NCBI RefSeq assembly: GCF_003464165.1
Contig: NZ_QSEK01000019.1
Span: forward strand, 1-58,606
DNA length: 58,606 bases
From: Eubacterium sp. AM49-13BH
Lineage (GTDB): Bacteria > Bacillota > Clostridia > Lachnospirales > Lachnospiraceae
Reading direction: 5' to 3'
Shown here: positions 38,036 through 47,695 of the stretch, piece by piece
Layout: each line of letters starts with the position of its first letter
How positions within the stretch are numbered: the stretch's first letter is position 1
Program-made: the position numbers and the translations under genes
The notes under the pieces: generated by a model
What the model was told of the DNA's origin: nothing
The model's input: the letters and a program-made list of their open reading frames with translations, nothing else
Databases searched by the model: none

Positions 38036-38088
38036 AAAAAATCCTGCTCTCTGGCAGCCCAAACCACCTGAAAGCAGGATTATCTTTT
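38036..38088 (-). terminator. Intrinsic terminator
   Basis: ATCCTGCT (38041-38048) pairs with AGCAGGAT (38073-38080). On the minus strand a T-tract (38040-38036) follows, ending the zinc-ribbon gene; a T-rich stretch also lies on the plus side. Confidence 0.8.
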
Positions 38089-38102
38089 TAATTATTAACA
38101 GA

Positions 38103-38771
38103 TTACATTAAACCATGTGCTCTGTTGTAAGCATTACATATCTTATTAGAATTCTTGATAAGAATATGCATTGCAACAAATGGTCCAATTCCACAGATAA
38201 AAGCACCAAATATCTGCCATAAAAGAACAGTTGTACCATTCTCCTGGATTGAAAGTCCATAACGAGGTCCGTTAGCTGCAAGTCTGTTACCAAGATTATA
38301 GTACCAGAACCATGCATATATACCACATGTTATGAGTGATAAAAGAACAAATGCAACAAGCCCTGATGTATTCTCTCCATCTCCATCACATGCAATATTA
38401 ACATCATGTGCCATCTTGTAAATGAAATAATAGCTGTATATTCCACATGTGATAATTGAAAGAATTATGTATGAAGCAAGACCTCTGTCATCCTTTAATC
38501 TTGTACCTGAGTATGGTGGGATTGTGCCATTATTATAACCATTGCTGTAATTCTGATTAGCATTGTAACCCTGATTATAATTCTGGTTATTGCTGTTCCC
38601 ATTGAAACTCTGCTTTACTTCATCAAAAGCACTTCCTAACTCTTTCTCAACCTTATTGAATACCTGACCTGCCTGACCAGCAATATCCTGCTCTGGTGAA
38701 CAATTTGCTCCACAATATGGGCAGAACTTAGTTGAATCTGGAATCTGTTTTCCACATTTTGTACAAAACAT
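38103..38771 (-). CDS. Zinc-ribbon and DUF4234 membrane protein
   Basis: A 222-residue protein with an N-terminal zinc ribbon (MFCTKCGKQIPDS, FCPYCG), an Asn/Tyr/Gln-rich linker (about residues 55-90), and a DUF4234-type membrane domain with two similar repeats, each containing a hydrophobic segment with ITCGIY. It seems to be a small tail-anchored-like protein; its role is not known. A DUF2752 protein precedes it by 16 bp and a terminator follows, so the two form a small transcript. Confidence 0.85.
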   Translation of the reverse strand: MFCTKCGKQIPDSTKFCPYCGANCSPEQDIAGQAGQVFNKVEKELGSAFDEVKQSFNGNSNNQNYNQGYNANQNYSNGYNNGTIPPYSGTRLKDDRGLASYIILSIITCGIYSYYFIYKMAHDVNIACDGDGENTSGLVAFVLLSLITCGIYAWFWYYNLGNRLAANGPRYGLSIQENGTTVLLWQIFGAFICGIGPFVAMHILIKNSNKICNAYNRAHGLM

Positions 38772-38787
38772 AATATTTCTCTCCCCC

Positions 38788-39210
38788 TTATAAGTTTAGT
38801 TTGCGAATGATTCGGAATACAATATTGTTCTGTGGTTCAAAAACCACCACATTGCCATCTCCAATAAACATTCTATACAAGTAAACTATAACAAATGCAC
38901 CTGCCATTGTAAACATAAAAATTTTATAAAATTTAATATTTATTTTAGATTTAAGAAGCATAACTATCACAACAACTGGCGGCAGGAAAAACAGTGGATG
39001 ATACATGAACGCTTCATGTATATTAAAATGCAGTAAAGCTATCCATGCTCTCGACATTCCGCAGCCTGCACACGATATTCCCGTTATGTATTTTATAGGG
39101 CATGTAACCCCGAAACTTTCAAGTATTACATACAGCACAACAACTGCTGTAACTGATGTTATCACTTCTATTCTATTTAATCTTCTTTTATCTGCATTGC
39201 CTCCGCTCAT
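38788..39210 (-). CDS. DUF2752 membrane protein
   Basis: A 140-residue protein with three hydrophobic segments. The DUF2752 signature CPIKYITGISCAGCGMSRAW (about residues 38-57) is present, followed by FMYHPLFFLP. The function of the family is unknown; it often neighbours zinc-ribbon/DUF4234 proteins, as here. It starts behind GGGGGA. The AEC transporter gene ends 24 bp before its start, on the same strand. Confidence 0.85.
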   Translation of the reverse strand: MSGGNADKRRLNRIEVITSVTAVVVLYVILESFGVTCPIKYITGISCAGCGMSRAWIALLHFNIHEAFMYHPLFFLPPVVVIVMLLKSKINIKFYKIFMFTMAGAFVIVYLYRMFIGDGNVVVFEPQNNIVFRIIRKLNL

Positions 39211-39234
39211 TATTCCCCCTGATAATGCTTTTTA

Positions 39235-40164
39235 TTACATTATAATCTCTCCTGCAAGCAATGCAAGACAAGGAAGCGTAATTATGCTAATCAATGTTGA
39301 TAGCGTAACTGCACCGACAGCCAGCTTCTGGTCATGCCCGAACTTAATTGCAAAAAGTGTTGTAATAGCTGCACACGGGCATGCCTCAAGTATAATTGTA
39401 ATAACAGCAACCATTCCACGGGCATGTATCAGATACATAACCAGAGTACAGATTACCGGTATAATAAACATCCTGAGAATTACTGTAAAATACACTCTTT
39501 TATCCTTTAAGATACTCAATAACGGGAACTGTGAAATAGTAATTCCTGTTATTATCATAGACAGCGGAGTATTCATGCCGCCGACAACATTAAATGTATC
39601 CTTAAGAACATCCGCAACCGGAATTCTTGCAAGGAATATGACAAGACCGACCGCAACCGATATAATTGGTGGGCATGTAACAATCTTCTTTAAAAGTTCC
39701 TTGAAACTCATACTCTCTGAAACATACACAATTCCGACAGTCCATAAAAGAATATTGAATACAGTAACATATACGCTCGCATACAGTACGCCTTCTGAAC
39801 CATACATTGCCTGAATAAGTGGAAATCCCATATAAGCCGCATTAGAAAATGTAGTTGCAAATCTTATAATGCCGCGCACTTCCTTTTTCATCAAAAATGT
39901 TATGCCAATCGATAAAGCCATTCCTATGCATATAGTAAGTATGCTGTAAAAAAGCATTCTGCCCATATTCTCAAGAATCTCGGCATTATATCCTGACATG
40001 TAAGAATTAATAATCATAAATGGAACAACAAAATATATAAGAAGGTTAGAAAGCATCCCCTTTCCTTCTTCGTTAACCATCTTAATCTTTCCTATAACAA
40101 CTCCACACAGTATAAGTATGAATAACTCAAATACCTGCTTCGCGGTAATAAGTGCTAAATCCAT
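39235..40164 (-). CDS. AEC family transporter
   Basis: An auxin-efflux-carrier (AEC) type permease, about 309 residues with ten hydrophobic segments. ATG 40164 is preferred over an upstream ATG because AAGGAGG lies between them (40175-40181). Bacterial members move organic anions such as malate or malonate. Its place directly behind the fatty-acid operon and its MarR regulator is suggestive, but a terminator separates them, so a link to malonate or acyl metabolism is a weak inference. Confidence 0.8.
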   Translation of the reverse strand: MDLALITAKQVFELFILILCGVVIGKIKMVNEEGKGMLSNLLIYFVVPFMIINSYMSGYNAEILENMGRMLFYSILTICIGMALSIGITFLMKKEVRGIIRFATTFSNAAYMGFPLIQAMYGSEGVLYASVYVTVFNILLWTVGIVYVSESMSFKELLKKIVTCPPIISVAVGLVIFLARIPVADVLKDTFNVVGGMNTPLSMIITGITISQFPLLSILKDKRVYFTVILRMFIIPVICTLVMYLIHARGMVAVITIILEACPCAAITTLFAIKFGHDQKLAVGAVTLSTLISIITLPCLALLAGEIIM

Positions 40165-40193
40165 AGCTCTCTTATCCTCCTTTTCATACACGC

Positions 40194-40238
40194 AAAAAAC
40201 ATGTTATATATTTCATCTTTTGAAATATATAACATGTT
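40194..40238 (-). terminator. AT-rich perfect hairpin, terminator of the fatty-acid operon
   Basis: Two perfect 17-bp arms (40198-40214 and 40222-40238) flank a 7-nt loop. On the minus strand the stem is followed by a run of six T. It lies after the MarR gene and before the AEC gene. Because the stem is so AT-rich and symmetrical, an additional operator role for the MarR protein is possible. Confidence 0.7.
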
Positions 40239-40260
40239 AATAGCAAAGTCAAGTAAAAAT

Positions 40261-40698
40261 CTAATACTTTATCTCTGGCATAAGCTCTGCACTTATTACA
40301 TTAAGCATACGTTCCATTGTCTCTAACTCTTCTTTAGAAAATCTGTCCTCAATCCTGCCCATTACAGTCTTAAGATATGTATTGCTGATATTATAATAAT
40401 CTATATACTTCTGTGTTACCTCGAGATGATACTCTCTCTTGTCTTCCTCAGACTGTACTTTCTTTAAGTATCCCTTCTTAACAAGGTTATTAATCTTATA
40501 CGCCGCGTTAGGAGATGATATATTTGCCATATCAGCAAACTGTGCCACAGTAGGTTTATCAAGTGCATATATTATCTCCATGCAGAAAGTTTCTACAGTT
40601 GTAAGAGATGTCTCCCTCTCCTGTAGCTTTTCAAACATTTTCTGATAAAAATGCATCTTAAACTTCGTATATACCTTACTAAAAGAATCCTGCAGCAC
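40261..40698 (-). CDS. fabT: MarR-family regulator, FabT-like
   Basis: A 145-residue winged-helix regulator. The helix-turn-helix AQFADMANISSPNAAYKINN with the wing KKVQSEEDKREYHLEV is typical of MarR proteins. The start is GTG at 40698 with GGAGG nine bases upstream. In streptococci FabT sits at the head of the fab operon and represses it in response to acyl-ACP. Here the gene is the last one of the operon, 51 bp after fabZ, which would give negative feedback. The assignment as FabT rests on context; sequence alone supports MarR. Confidence 0.75.
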   Translation of the reverse strand: MLQDSFSKVYTKFKMHFYQKMFEKLQERETSLTTVETFCMEIIYALDKPTVAQFADMANISSPNAAYKINNLVKKGYLKKVQSEEDKREYHLEVTQKYIDYYNISNTYLKTVMGRIEDRFSKEELETMERMLNVISAELMPEIKY

Positions 40699-40749
40699 CT
40701 TACTTTACCTCCAAAGCTTTTTTAATTGTTTATTATTATAACAATAGCT

Positions 40750-41175
40750 CTATTCTATTGCAAATGTAAGTTCAGCTGACACTGCAAGTTTTCCGTCAAC
40801 ATAAGCTTCTGCCTTTCCTACTCCCACAGGACCTTTTCTTGCTATAATCTCGCATGACATTTCAAGCACATCCCCAGGTGTGACCTGAGCCTTAAACTTA
40901 GCATTTTTAATTCCTGCAAAAAGTGCTATATGTCCCTTATTCTTTTCTTCCGACAATAAAGCAACTGCTCCAGTCTGCGCCAGTGCCTCAATAATAAGTA
41001 CTCCCGGCATTACCTTCTTCTGTGGAAAATGTCCTACAAAATGCATTTCATTGGCAGATACGCATTTAATACCACAAGCCTTCTTTCCAGGTTCACACTC
41101 TGTTATCCTGTCTACTAATAGAAATGGATATCTGTGTGGCAGAATCTGCTGTATTTCATCTGAATTAAGCTGCAT
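40750..41175 (-). CDS. fabZ: (3R)-hydroxyacyl-ACP dehydratase
   Basis: Dehydrates 3-hydroxyacyl-ACP to trans-2-enoyl-ACP in each elongation round. The 141-residue hotdog-fold protein has the catalytic histidine motif [10 protein letters not shown] (about residue 15) and the active-site segment [20 protein letters not shown] with the catalytic glutamate. Length is normal. It follows fabF by 2 bp and has GGTGG before the ATG. Confidence 0.96.
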   Translation of the reverse strand: MQLNSDEIQQILPHRYPFLLVDRITECEPGKKACGIKCVSANEMHFVGHFPQKKVMPGVLIIEALAQTGAVALLSEEKNKGHIALFAGIKNAKFKAQVTPGDVLEMSCEIIARKGPVGVGKAEAYVDGKLAVSAELTFAIE

Positions 41176-41177
41176 GA

Positions 41178-42410
41178 TTACACCACCTTTCTAAGCACGA
41201 TGGACGCATTATGTCCACCAAAGCCAAGTGAATTAGACATAGCATAATCAACTCTTGACTCTCTTGCCTTATTTGGAACGATATCAAGATCACAGTCATC
41301 ATCCGGCACCTGATAATTAATGGTTGGTGGAATTATATCATTCTTTACAGCAAGTGCCGATATAATTGCCTCAACAGCACCACTTGCACCTAACATATGT
41401 CCTGTCATCGACTTTGTTGAGCTTACCGCAAGCTTGTACGCATGTTCTCCAAATGCCTTCTTTATCGCGTTAGTCTCGCCCTTATCATTAAGCTTTGTAC
41501 TTGTTCCATGTGCATTAATATAATCAATATTCTCTGGTTTTATTCCTGCATCCTTAACAGCCTCAGTCATTGCCTGTGCCGCCATGCTTCCGTCTTCGAG
41601 AGGGGCTGTAACGTGGTTTGCATCACATGTTGAACCATATCCTGCAATTTCACAGTATATCTTAGCGCCTCTTTTCAGTGCATGTTCATACTCTTCAAGA
41701 ATAAGCACACCTGCTCCTTCTCCCATAACAAATCCGCTTCTTTCTTTATCAAACGGAATAGAAGCCCTGTTTACATCTTCTGCTTTGCTTAATGCATGCA
41801 TTGATGTAAAACCACCAATTCCAAAATCAGTTATACAGCTTTCTGCACCTCCGCACACAATCACATCCTGATATCCATCTCTGATCTGTCTTAATGCATC
41901 TCCAACAGCATTAGTTCCACTGGCACATGCCGTAACAACACATGTACACATTCCATGTAATCCGAATCTGATTGCAACATGTCCTGCTGCCATGTTAGTT
42001 ATCGACATTGGCACAAAATGTGGCGAAACTCTGTCATATCCTTTACTTTCGCCTCTTAAGCATTCTCTCTGTATAGTTGTAAGTCCACCTATTCCACTTG
42101 ATAATATAACACCACACCTTAATGTGTCTTCTTTGCCAAAATCTATAGCTGAATCTTTCACTGCTTCATCTGCAGCAGCAAGTGCATATATCGTGAAATC
42201 GTCCATTTTCCTTAATTCTGCTTTATCAACAATACTCTCTGCGTCAAAGCCTTTTACTTCACCGGCAAGCTTGACTGCACTGTTTTCTGTATTAAAATGT
42301 GTTATCTTACCAATACCACATTTACCAGCCTTTACAGCTTCCCACATATCATCAACATTGTTTCCGACAGGAGTAACTGCTCCCATACCTGTTATTACAA
42401 CTCTTCTCAT
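41178..42410 (-). CDS. fabF: Beta-ketoacyl-ACP synthase II
   Basis: Condenses malonyl-ACP with a growing acyl-ACP. The Cys-His-His triad is visible: [15 protein letters not shown] (about residue 162), [12 protein letters not shown] (about 302) and [17 protein letters not shown] (about 338). The product is about 410 residues, the usual length. ATG 42410 is chosen over an upstream ATG because GGAGG precedes it and it overlaps the fabG stop as ATGA, which implies coupled translation. Confidence 0.97.
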   Translation of the reverse strand: MRRVVITGMGAVTPVGNNVDDMWEAVKAGKCGIGKITHFNTENSAVKLAGEVKGFDAESIVDKAELRKMDDFTIYALAAADEAVKDSAIDFGKEDTLRCGVILSSGIGGLTTIQRECLRGESKGYDRVSPHFVPMSITNMAAGHVAIRFGLHGMCTCVVTACASGTNAVGDALRQIRDGYQDVIVCGGAESCITDFGIGGFTSMHALSKAEDVNRASIPFDKERSGFVMGEGAGVLILEEYEHALKRGAKIYCEIAGYGSTCDANHVTAPLEDGSMAAQAMTEAVKDAGIKPENIDYINAHGTSTKLNDKGETNAIKKAFGEHAYKLAVSSTKSMTGHMLGASGAVEAIISALAVKNDIIPPTINYQVPDDDCDLDIVPNKARESRVDYAMSNSLGFGGHNASIVLRKVV

Positions 42411-43150
42411 ATTGCCATTCCTCCGTCTACACAAAGTACCTGTCCGGTTATGTATCGTGCTCCGTCACCCGCAAGAAATGCTACTGTTTCTGCAATATCT
42501 TCCGGCTTTCCCATCTCTTTAAAAGGTATATTCTCCACCACTTTTTCTTTAACAGCATCTGACATTGCTCCGGTCATATCAGTTTCAATCATTCCCGGTG
42601 CAACCGCATTTACAGTAATATGTCTTGACGCAAGCTCTCTTGCAAGTGACTTCGTCATGCCAATAACACCTGCTTTACTTGCAGAATAATTAACCTGCCC
42701 TGCATTGCCCATAACGCCTACAACAGAACTCATATTAATAATTCTTCCTGCTCTCTGTCTTAACATAAGTCTTGAGACCCCACGCATCATATAAAATGTA
42801 CCCTTTAGATTCACATCTATAACTGCATCGAAATCCTCATCCTTCATACGTCCAATAAGATTGTCCTTAGTAATTCCTGCATTATTAACAAGAATATCAA
42901 TTCTTCCGCCAAGTAAATCCACGGCTTCCTTAATTAAACGCTCACATTCCTCTGAATCACTCACATCTGCCTTAATTGCATGGATTTCAATTCCATACTC
43001 TCTGCATAAATTAACTGTTTCACTGGCAGCCTCATCACCTGAACGGTAACTGAATACAATATCCGTTCCTTCACTTGCAAGCTTAACGCATATAGCCCTT
43101 CCTATTCCCCTGCTTGCACCTGTAATAAGTGCTTTTCTTCTATCACTCAT
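42407..43150 (-). CDS. fabG: 3-oxoacyl-ACP reductase
   Basis: NADPH-dependent reduction of 3-ketoacyl-ACP. A 247-residue short-chain dehydrogenase with the cofactor motif TGASRGIGRAI, NNAG near residue 90, the catalytic Ser (INMSSVVG), YxxxK (NYSASKAGV) and the FabG-typical end [17 protein letters not shown] 43150 has AAAGGA before it. It ends in a four-base overlap with fabF and follows the nitronate monooxygenase-like gene. Confidence 0.97.
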   Translation of the reverse strand: MSDRRKALITGASRGIGRAICVKLASEGTDIVFSYRSGDEAASETVNLCREYGIEIHAIKADVSDSEECERLIKEAVDLLGGRIDILVNNAGITKDNLIGRMKDEDFDAVIDVNLKGTFYMMRGVSRLMLRQRAGRIINMSSVVGVMGNAGQVNYSASKAGVIGMTKSLARELASRHITVNAVAPGMIETDMTGAMSDAVKEKVVENIPFKEMGKPEDIAETVAFLAGDGARYITGQVLCVDGGMAI

Positions 43151-43173
43151 TCCATATCCTTTCCAAATCAATG

Positions 43174-44268
43174 TCAGATTTGCTCAATCACAGCTTTTAT
43201 GTCCGATTTATTCAATCTATAATCTGTCATAATCTCATTAATAAGTTCCTGTACGCTCATTATCCGGTCAACTCTGTCTGCATTACTTCCTGCAAAAAAC
43301 AGTCCATTATCCCAGTCACCCTTAACTGCTGCTATAAGTGCCCTGCTTATGCAATATGGTATACTGTCATCCTTCTTACATGCTGTAAGACAACCATTAC
43401 ATTTTCTTGCCGTGAAGGTTTCTCCTGCATCAAGCCTTTCAAGCAGTGGGCTGTTAATTGCACGTGCCGGCATTCCAACAGGACTTTTAATAATACGGAT
43501 GTCTTCTCTCTTTGCATTAACAATAGCCTGTTTAAATGTATCTGAAGCATCACATTCATTGGTAGCAATGAATCTTGTCGCAATCTGTACACCTGCAGCA
43601 CCTTCATTTACATAATGTGCCATATCTTTGCCATCAAACACACCTCCAGCGACAAAAACCGGGATATCCGCACCGTACTCTTCTATTACAGCAAGTACAT
43701 CTGACAATATTTCATCGTTACTCTGTGTTTTTCCCTGTGTAATATCATCTGCACCAAAGCCTAAATGTCCTCCTGCCATGCTTCCTTCAATAATGAACAT
43801 ATCCGGATACACATCATAATGCTTCTTATAAGTTTTCATAATTATCCTGGCAGCCCTGCCACTTGAAACAATGGGTGCTGCCAGTGTATCTGTTCCCTTA
43901 GTAAACTGTGGCAGATTAAGTGGAAGTCCTGCACCTGAGATAATAATATCTGCTCCTGCTGAAACTGCGGTCTTACAGCTTTCCTCATAATGAGAAACTG
44001 CAGTCATAATATTTACAGCTACAAGTCCCTTCTTTGTACTTTCTGCTGCAATCTGCTTAGCTCTCTTAATATGGTAATCAAGTGCCCTTAGATTCGCCTT
44101 AAAGGGGCTGCTCTTAAAATCCTGTTCATCATAACCTGCATTAACAGAACTGATAACTCCACATGCCCCATTTGCTGCGACTGCACCTGCAAGGGATGAA
44201 AGAGAAACTCCGACACCCATACCGCCCTGAATTACCGGAACATCAAGCACTTTGTCCTTAATCTGCAT
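43174..44268 (-). CDS. Nitronate monooxygenase/FabK-like flavoprotein
   Basis: A 364-residue FMN enzyme of the 2-nitropropane dioxygenase/FabK family: QGGMGVGVSLSSLAGAVA at the N-terminus, IISGAGLPLNLPQ, EGSMAGGHLG and VFVAGGVFDG are the flavin and phosphate-binding parts. It has an extra C-terminal cysteine cluster (CNGCLTACKKDDSIPYCISR), unlike true FabK. ATG 44268 is supported by AAAGGAA and an 11-base overlap with fabK. It occupies the place where related operons carry fabD. It could be a nitroalkane or propionate-3-nitronate detoxifier, or a reductase acting in fatty-acid synthesis. Confidence 0.8.
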   Translation of the reverse strand: MQIKDKVLDVPVIQGGMGVGVSLSSLAGAVAANGACGVISSVNAGYDEQDFKSSPFKANLRALDYHIKRAKQIAAESTKKGLVAVNIMTAVSHYEESCKTAVSAGADIIISGAGLPLNLPQFTKGTDTLAAPIVSSGRAARIIMKTYKKHYDVYPDMFIIEGSMAGGHLGFGADDITQGKTQSNDEILSDVLAVIEEYGADIPVFVAGGVFDGKDMAHYVNEGAAGVQIATRFIATNECDASDTFKQAIVNAKREDIRIIKSPVGMPARAINSPLLERLDAGETFTARKCNGCLTACKKDDSIPYCISRALIAAVKGDWDNGLFFAGSNADRVDRIMSVQELINEIMTDYRLNKSDIKAVIEQI

Positions 44269-45187
44269 ACAATTCCTTTCGCACAGCCTCATATTCTTCA
44301 TATATTTGTTCAAATATTTTCTCAATTGGCTGTATCTTATCAATCTGGCCTGCAACCTGACCTGCCATCAGTGAGCCATTCATTGTGTCACCGTCAAACA
44401 CTGCCTTACGAAGAGAACCTAATGTATATTTCTCAAGTTCCATCTTATCAGCACCTGCCTTCTCCTGCTTTACATACTCGCGTGACATCTCATTTTTAAG
44501 AACACGCACAGGAGTACCAGCAATTCTTCCTGTAACTATCGTGTCATTATCCTTTGCTTTAAGTATTGCCTGCTTATAATTATCATGTATAGGACACTCT
44601 GTACTTGCCAGAAGACAAGTTCCCATCTGTACACCTGCCGCACCAAGTGCAAATGCTGCTGCAAGCTGTCTGCCATCTGCAATTCCTCCAGCTGCAATAA
44701 CCGGAATATTCACACTGTCAACTACCTTTGGGACAAGCGTCATAGTTGTCATCTCGCCGACATGACCACCACTTTCTGTTCCCTCTGCAACTACTGCATC
44801 AGCTCCGAAGCGCTCCATTCTTATTGCAAGTGCTGCACTTGAAACAACTGGTATAACCATCATTCCGTTAGCCTTCCATTTTTCCATATATTTAGCCGGA
44901 CTTCCTGCTCCTGTTGTTACAATCTTTACATTTTCTTCCACAAGCAGTTCTGCCATTGCATCAGCTTCCGGATTCATAAGCATAAGATTCACACCAAATG
45001 GTTTATCCGTAAGTGTTCTGCATTTTCTTATGTTTTCACGAAGCATATCCGTGTTCATTCCACCAGCTCCAATAAGCCCCAGTCCGCCTGCATTACTAAC
45101 TGCAGCTGCAAATTCTCCTGTTGCAATATTAGCCATTCCGCCCTGTATAAACGGATATTTTATTCCTAACATCTTATCTAATCTCAT
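44258..45187 (-). CDS. fabK: Enoyl-ACP reductase II
   Basis: FMN- and NADH-dependent enoyl-ACP reductase that completes each elongation cycle, replacing FabI. The 309-residue protein has the family motifs QGGMANIATGEFAAAVSNAG, TTGAGSPAKYM, EGTESGGHVGE and AAGGIADGRQLAAAF. Length and motifs match streptococcal/clostridial FabK, so resistance to triclosan would be expected. It starts 14 bp after fabH. Confidence 0.92.
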   Translation of the reverse strand: MRLDKMLGIKYPFIQGGMANIATGEFAAAVSNAGGLGLIGAGGMNTDMLRENIRKCRTLTDKPFGVNLMLMNPEADAMAELLVEENVKIVTTGAGSPAKYMEKWKANGMMVIPVVSSAALAIRMERFGADAVVAEGTESGGHVGEMTTMTLVPKVVDSVNIPVIAAGGIADGRQLAAAFALGAAGVQMGTCLLASTECPIHDNYKQAILKAKDNDTIVTGRIAGTPVRVLKNEMSREYVKQEKAGADKMELEKYTLGSLRKAVFDGDTMNGSLMAGQVAGQIDKIQPIEKIFEQIYEEYEAVRKELYAD

Positions 45188-45201
45188 TATGCTGCTCCTT
45201 A

Positions 45202-46137
45202 TTATGTCTCTATCAAAGCACTGCTCCAGCTAAGCCCCGCCCCAAAGCCCGCAAGAATCAGCTTTCTGCCCTTGTCAAAGCATCCGCTTTGTGCTAACTC
45301 ATCTAGTGCTATTGGGATACTTGCCGCAGATGTATTACCATATTCCGCTATATTTATATAGAACTTATCTTCATGTCCCGGATATTTCTTCTTTACATGA
45401 TTGATAATTCTTTCATTAGCCTGATGGCACACAATATAATCTATGTCATCAAGTGTCATGTCCGATTTTTTCAATATTTCATCAATTCCCTGTTTAAGAA
45501 CATCAACTGCAAAACGGAACACCGCATTTCCATTCATCTTTACATATGCATCCTGTGCACCTATACCTCTGCATACAAGTACATCAGTATCGCCTCTTGT
45601 GTAATTAATCTGTCTATACATATTGTCAGCCGCTTTTATAAGAACTGCACCTGCACCATCTCCAAAAAGCACGCATGTTGAGCGGTCTGTATAATCTAAT
45701 ATCTTAGACATCTGCTCGCTGCCAATAAGCAGTATGTATTTATAATCAGTGCTGTTAAACAGTGCCTGTCCAACATTTAATGCATGCAGAAAACCTGTAC
45801 ATGCACTGCTTAAATCAAATGCAAGTACATTCTCTGCCAATCCGAGTTCCTTCTGTACAATTGCTGCAGTAGATGGGAATGCATTATCAGCCGTTGAAGT
45901 TGCAACTATAACTGCACCTATTTCTGCAATATCCACACCTGATGCTTCTAACGCTTCATATGCTGCTCTGACTGCAAGTGATGTAGTATTTTCCTGTGTA
46001 CATCTGTATCTTTTCTTAATACCTGTTCTTGTTGTTATCCATTCATCATTTGTATCAACAATCCGGCTTAAGTCATCATTCGTAATTATCTCTTCTGGGA
46101 GTGCTTTCCCTGTGGACACTATCTGAATGCCTTTCAC
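45202..46137 (-). CDS. fabH: Beta-ketoacyl-ACP synthase III
   Basis: Starts fatty-acid chains by condensing an acyl-CoA with malonyl-ACP. The Cys-His-Asn triad is clear: DLSSACTGFLHALNVGQ (about residue 112), CHQANERI (about 238) and YGNTSAASIP (about 268). Product 311 residues. The start codon is GTG, overlapping the accA stop as GTGA; AGGGGAGA precedes it. Confidence 0.96.
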   Translation of the reverse strand: MKGIQIVSTGKALPEEIITNDDLSRIVDTNDEWITTRTGIKKRYRCTQENTTSLAVRAAYEALEASGVDIAEIGAVIVATSTADNAFPSTAAIVQKELGLAENVLAFDLSSACTGFLHALNVGQALFNSTDYKYILLIGSEQMSKILDYTDRSTCVLFGDGAGAVLIKAADNMYRQINYTRGDTDVLVCRGIGAQDAYVKMNGNAVFRFAVDVLKQGIDEILKKSDMTLDDIDYIVCHQANERIINHVKKKYPGHEDKFYINIAEYGNTSAASIPIALDELAQSGCFDKGRKLILAGFGAGLSWSSALIET

Positions 46138-46925
46138 TTTATCTCTCCCCTGTCTATATTCCTGAATTTGTCATATCTTGAATTAACAAGCTCTTTTGAT
46201 TTCATCCTGCCAAGAATTCCGAGTTCTTTTTCTAACATTCTTGCTATATCTGAAAAACACCTGTCTCCTTCTGCAATTACACCATCAACGAGTCCGGCAG
46301 TAAAAAGCTCCTGTGCAGTAAGCTTCATTATCTCACTTGCCTGTGGTGCTTTCTTAGCATCCTTATATATTATTGATGCAAAACCTTCCGGAGACAGAAT
46401 CGAATATACTGCATTTTCAAGCATATACACCCTGTCGGCTGCTGCCAGTGCCAATGCACCGCCACTTCCGCCTTCACCTGTGATTACAGATATAACAGGT
46501 ACTGTAAGCTTAAGCATTGCTGCTATACTTCCCGCAATCGCATTACTCTGTCCGTTGCTTTCTGCTTCCATGCCTGGATATGCACCTGGCGTGTCAACAA
46601 ATGTTATGACAGGTCTCCTGAATTTTTCAGCCTGTTTCATAACACGGACTGCTTTTCTATACCCTTCAGGTGACGCCATTCCGAAGTTATATCTTATATT
46701 CTCTTCTATATTCTTTCCTTTACGGTTTCCAATAACAGTTACCGTTTTTCCATTAAATGAAGCAATTCCTGCAACAAGGCTTTTATCGTCTTTATAGTAT
46801 CTGTCACCATGCATTTCTATAAAATCATCGAAAAGCACTTCTATGTATTTCATAATATCCGGACGGTCACTTTTTCTGGCTGCAAGGACTTTCTCATATG
46901 GTGTTAAAACATTTTCACTGCTCAT
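46134..46925 (-). CDS. accA: Acetyl-CoA carboxylase carboxyltransferase, alpha subunit
   Basis: With AccD, transfers CO2 from carboxybiotin to acetyl-CoA to give malonyl-CoA. The 263-residue protein has [15 protein letters not shown] at the N-terminus and the oxyanion-forming stretches [18 protein letters not shown] and [20 protein letters not shown]. It is shorter than E. coli AccA at the N-terminus, as usual in Firmicutes. It overlaps accD and fabH by four bases each. Confidence 0.95.
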   Translation of the reverse strand: MSSENVLTPYEKVLAARKSDRPDIMKYIEVLFDDFIEMHGDRYYKDDKSLVAGIASFNGKTVTVIGNRKGKNIEENIRYNFGMASPEGYRKAVRVMKQAEKFRRPVITFVDTPGAYPGMEAESNGQSNAIAGSIAAMLKLTVPVISVITGEGGSGGALALAAADRVYMLENAVYSILSPEGFASIIYKDAKKAPQASEIMKLTAQELFTAGLVDGVIAEGDRCFSDIARMLEKELGILGRMKSKELVNSRYDKFRNIDRGEIK

Positions 46926-47695
46926 GCTTCTCCTCCGGTATTCACATGCATTTTCAATATCTTTGATAAAGTCTGCTTCATATCTTTTCTGTCAACTATC
47001 ATATCTATCATGCCATGTTCTAACAGAAACTCTGAGTGCTGGAAGCCTTCCGGCAGCTTCTGTCCGATAGTCTGTTCAATAACTCTTGGCCCGGCAAAGC
47101 ATATAAGTGCTCCTGGTTCAGCAATTATAATGTCACCAAGACTTGCAAAGCTTGCGCTCACACCACCTGTTGTCGGATTAGTGAGATATGATATAAATAA
47201 TCCACCAGCATCCTTGAACTTTTCAATTGCCGCTGTTGTCTTTGCCATCTGCATAAGCGAGAAAAGACCTTCCTGCATTCTCGCTCCACCGCTTGCAGCG
47301 AATATTATAAGTGGCAGTTTTCTTTTCATTGCATATTCTGTGAGTCTTGTAATCTTTTCACCTACCGCAATTCCCATGCTTCCCATAAGAAATCTTTTAT
47401 CCATAACTGCAACAGCTGTTTTGACTCCGCCAATTCGGCATGTTCCAGTAACTACTGCATCCTGCTGGCCTGTCTTTAATCTGTTTGCTTCAACCTTTTT
47501 CTCATATCCCGGAAAACTGTTTGGATTGCCTGTCTTAACCTGTGCATACAATTCCCTGAAACTTTTGTCATCACTTATAAGTGCAATTCTTCTTGATGGT
47601 GTAAGGCTTCCGTCTGCCTGTTCCTCACTATCCCTTAATCTGTTGATAGTACCCCACCTTTTCTTACGCTTTAAGAAAATGTCATTGATATTCAT
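46922..47695 (-). CDS. accD: Acetyl-CoA carboxylase carboxyltransferase, beta subunit
   Basis: Partner of AccA. The 257-residue product has the carboxyltransferase core: [39 protein letters not shown] and [19 protein letters not shown]. The usual N-terminal zinc ribbon with four cysteines is absent; the protein begins [14 protein letters not shown] and goes directly to the core. This truncation of the zinc finger is known in some clostridial AccD proteins, but its effect here is not clear. ATGA overlaps on both sides. Confidence 0.94.
   Translation of the reverse strand: MNINDIFLKRKKRWGTINRLRDSEEQADGSLTPSRRIALISDDKSFRELYAQVKTGNPNSFPGYEKKVEANRLKTGQQDAVVTGTCRIGGVKTAVAVMDKRFLMGSMGIAVGEKITRLTEYAMKRKLPLIIFAASGGARMQEGLFSLMQMAKTTAAIEKFKDAGGLFISYLTNPTTGGVSASFASLGDIIIAEPGALICFAGPRVIEQTIGQKLPEGFQHSEFLLEHGMIDMIVDRKDMKQTLSKILKMHVNTGGEA

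Noticed and set aside
40198..40238. MarR operator as the main role of the perfect AT-rich dyad
   Set aside because: It is followed by a T6 run on the minus strand after the last operon gene, so a terminator explains it better; an operator role is kept only as an alternative.
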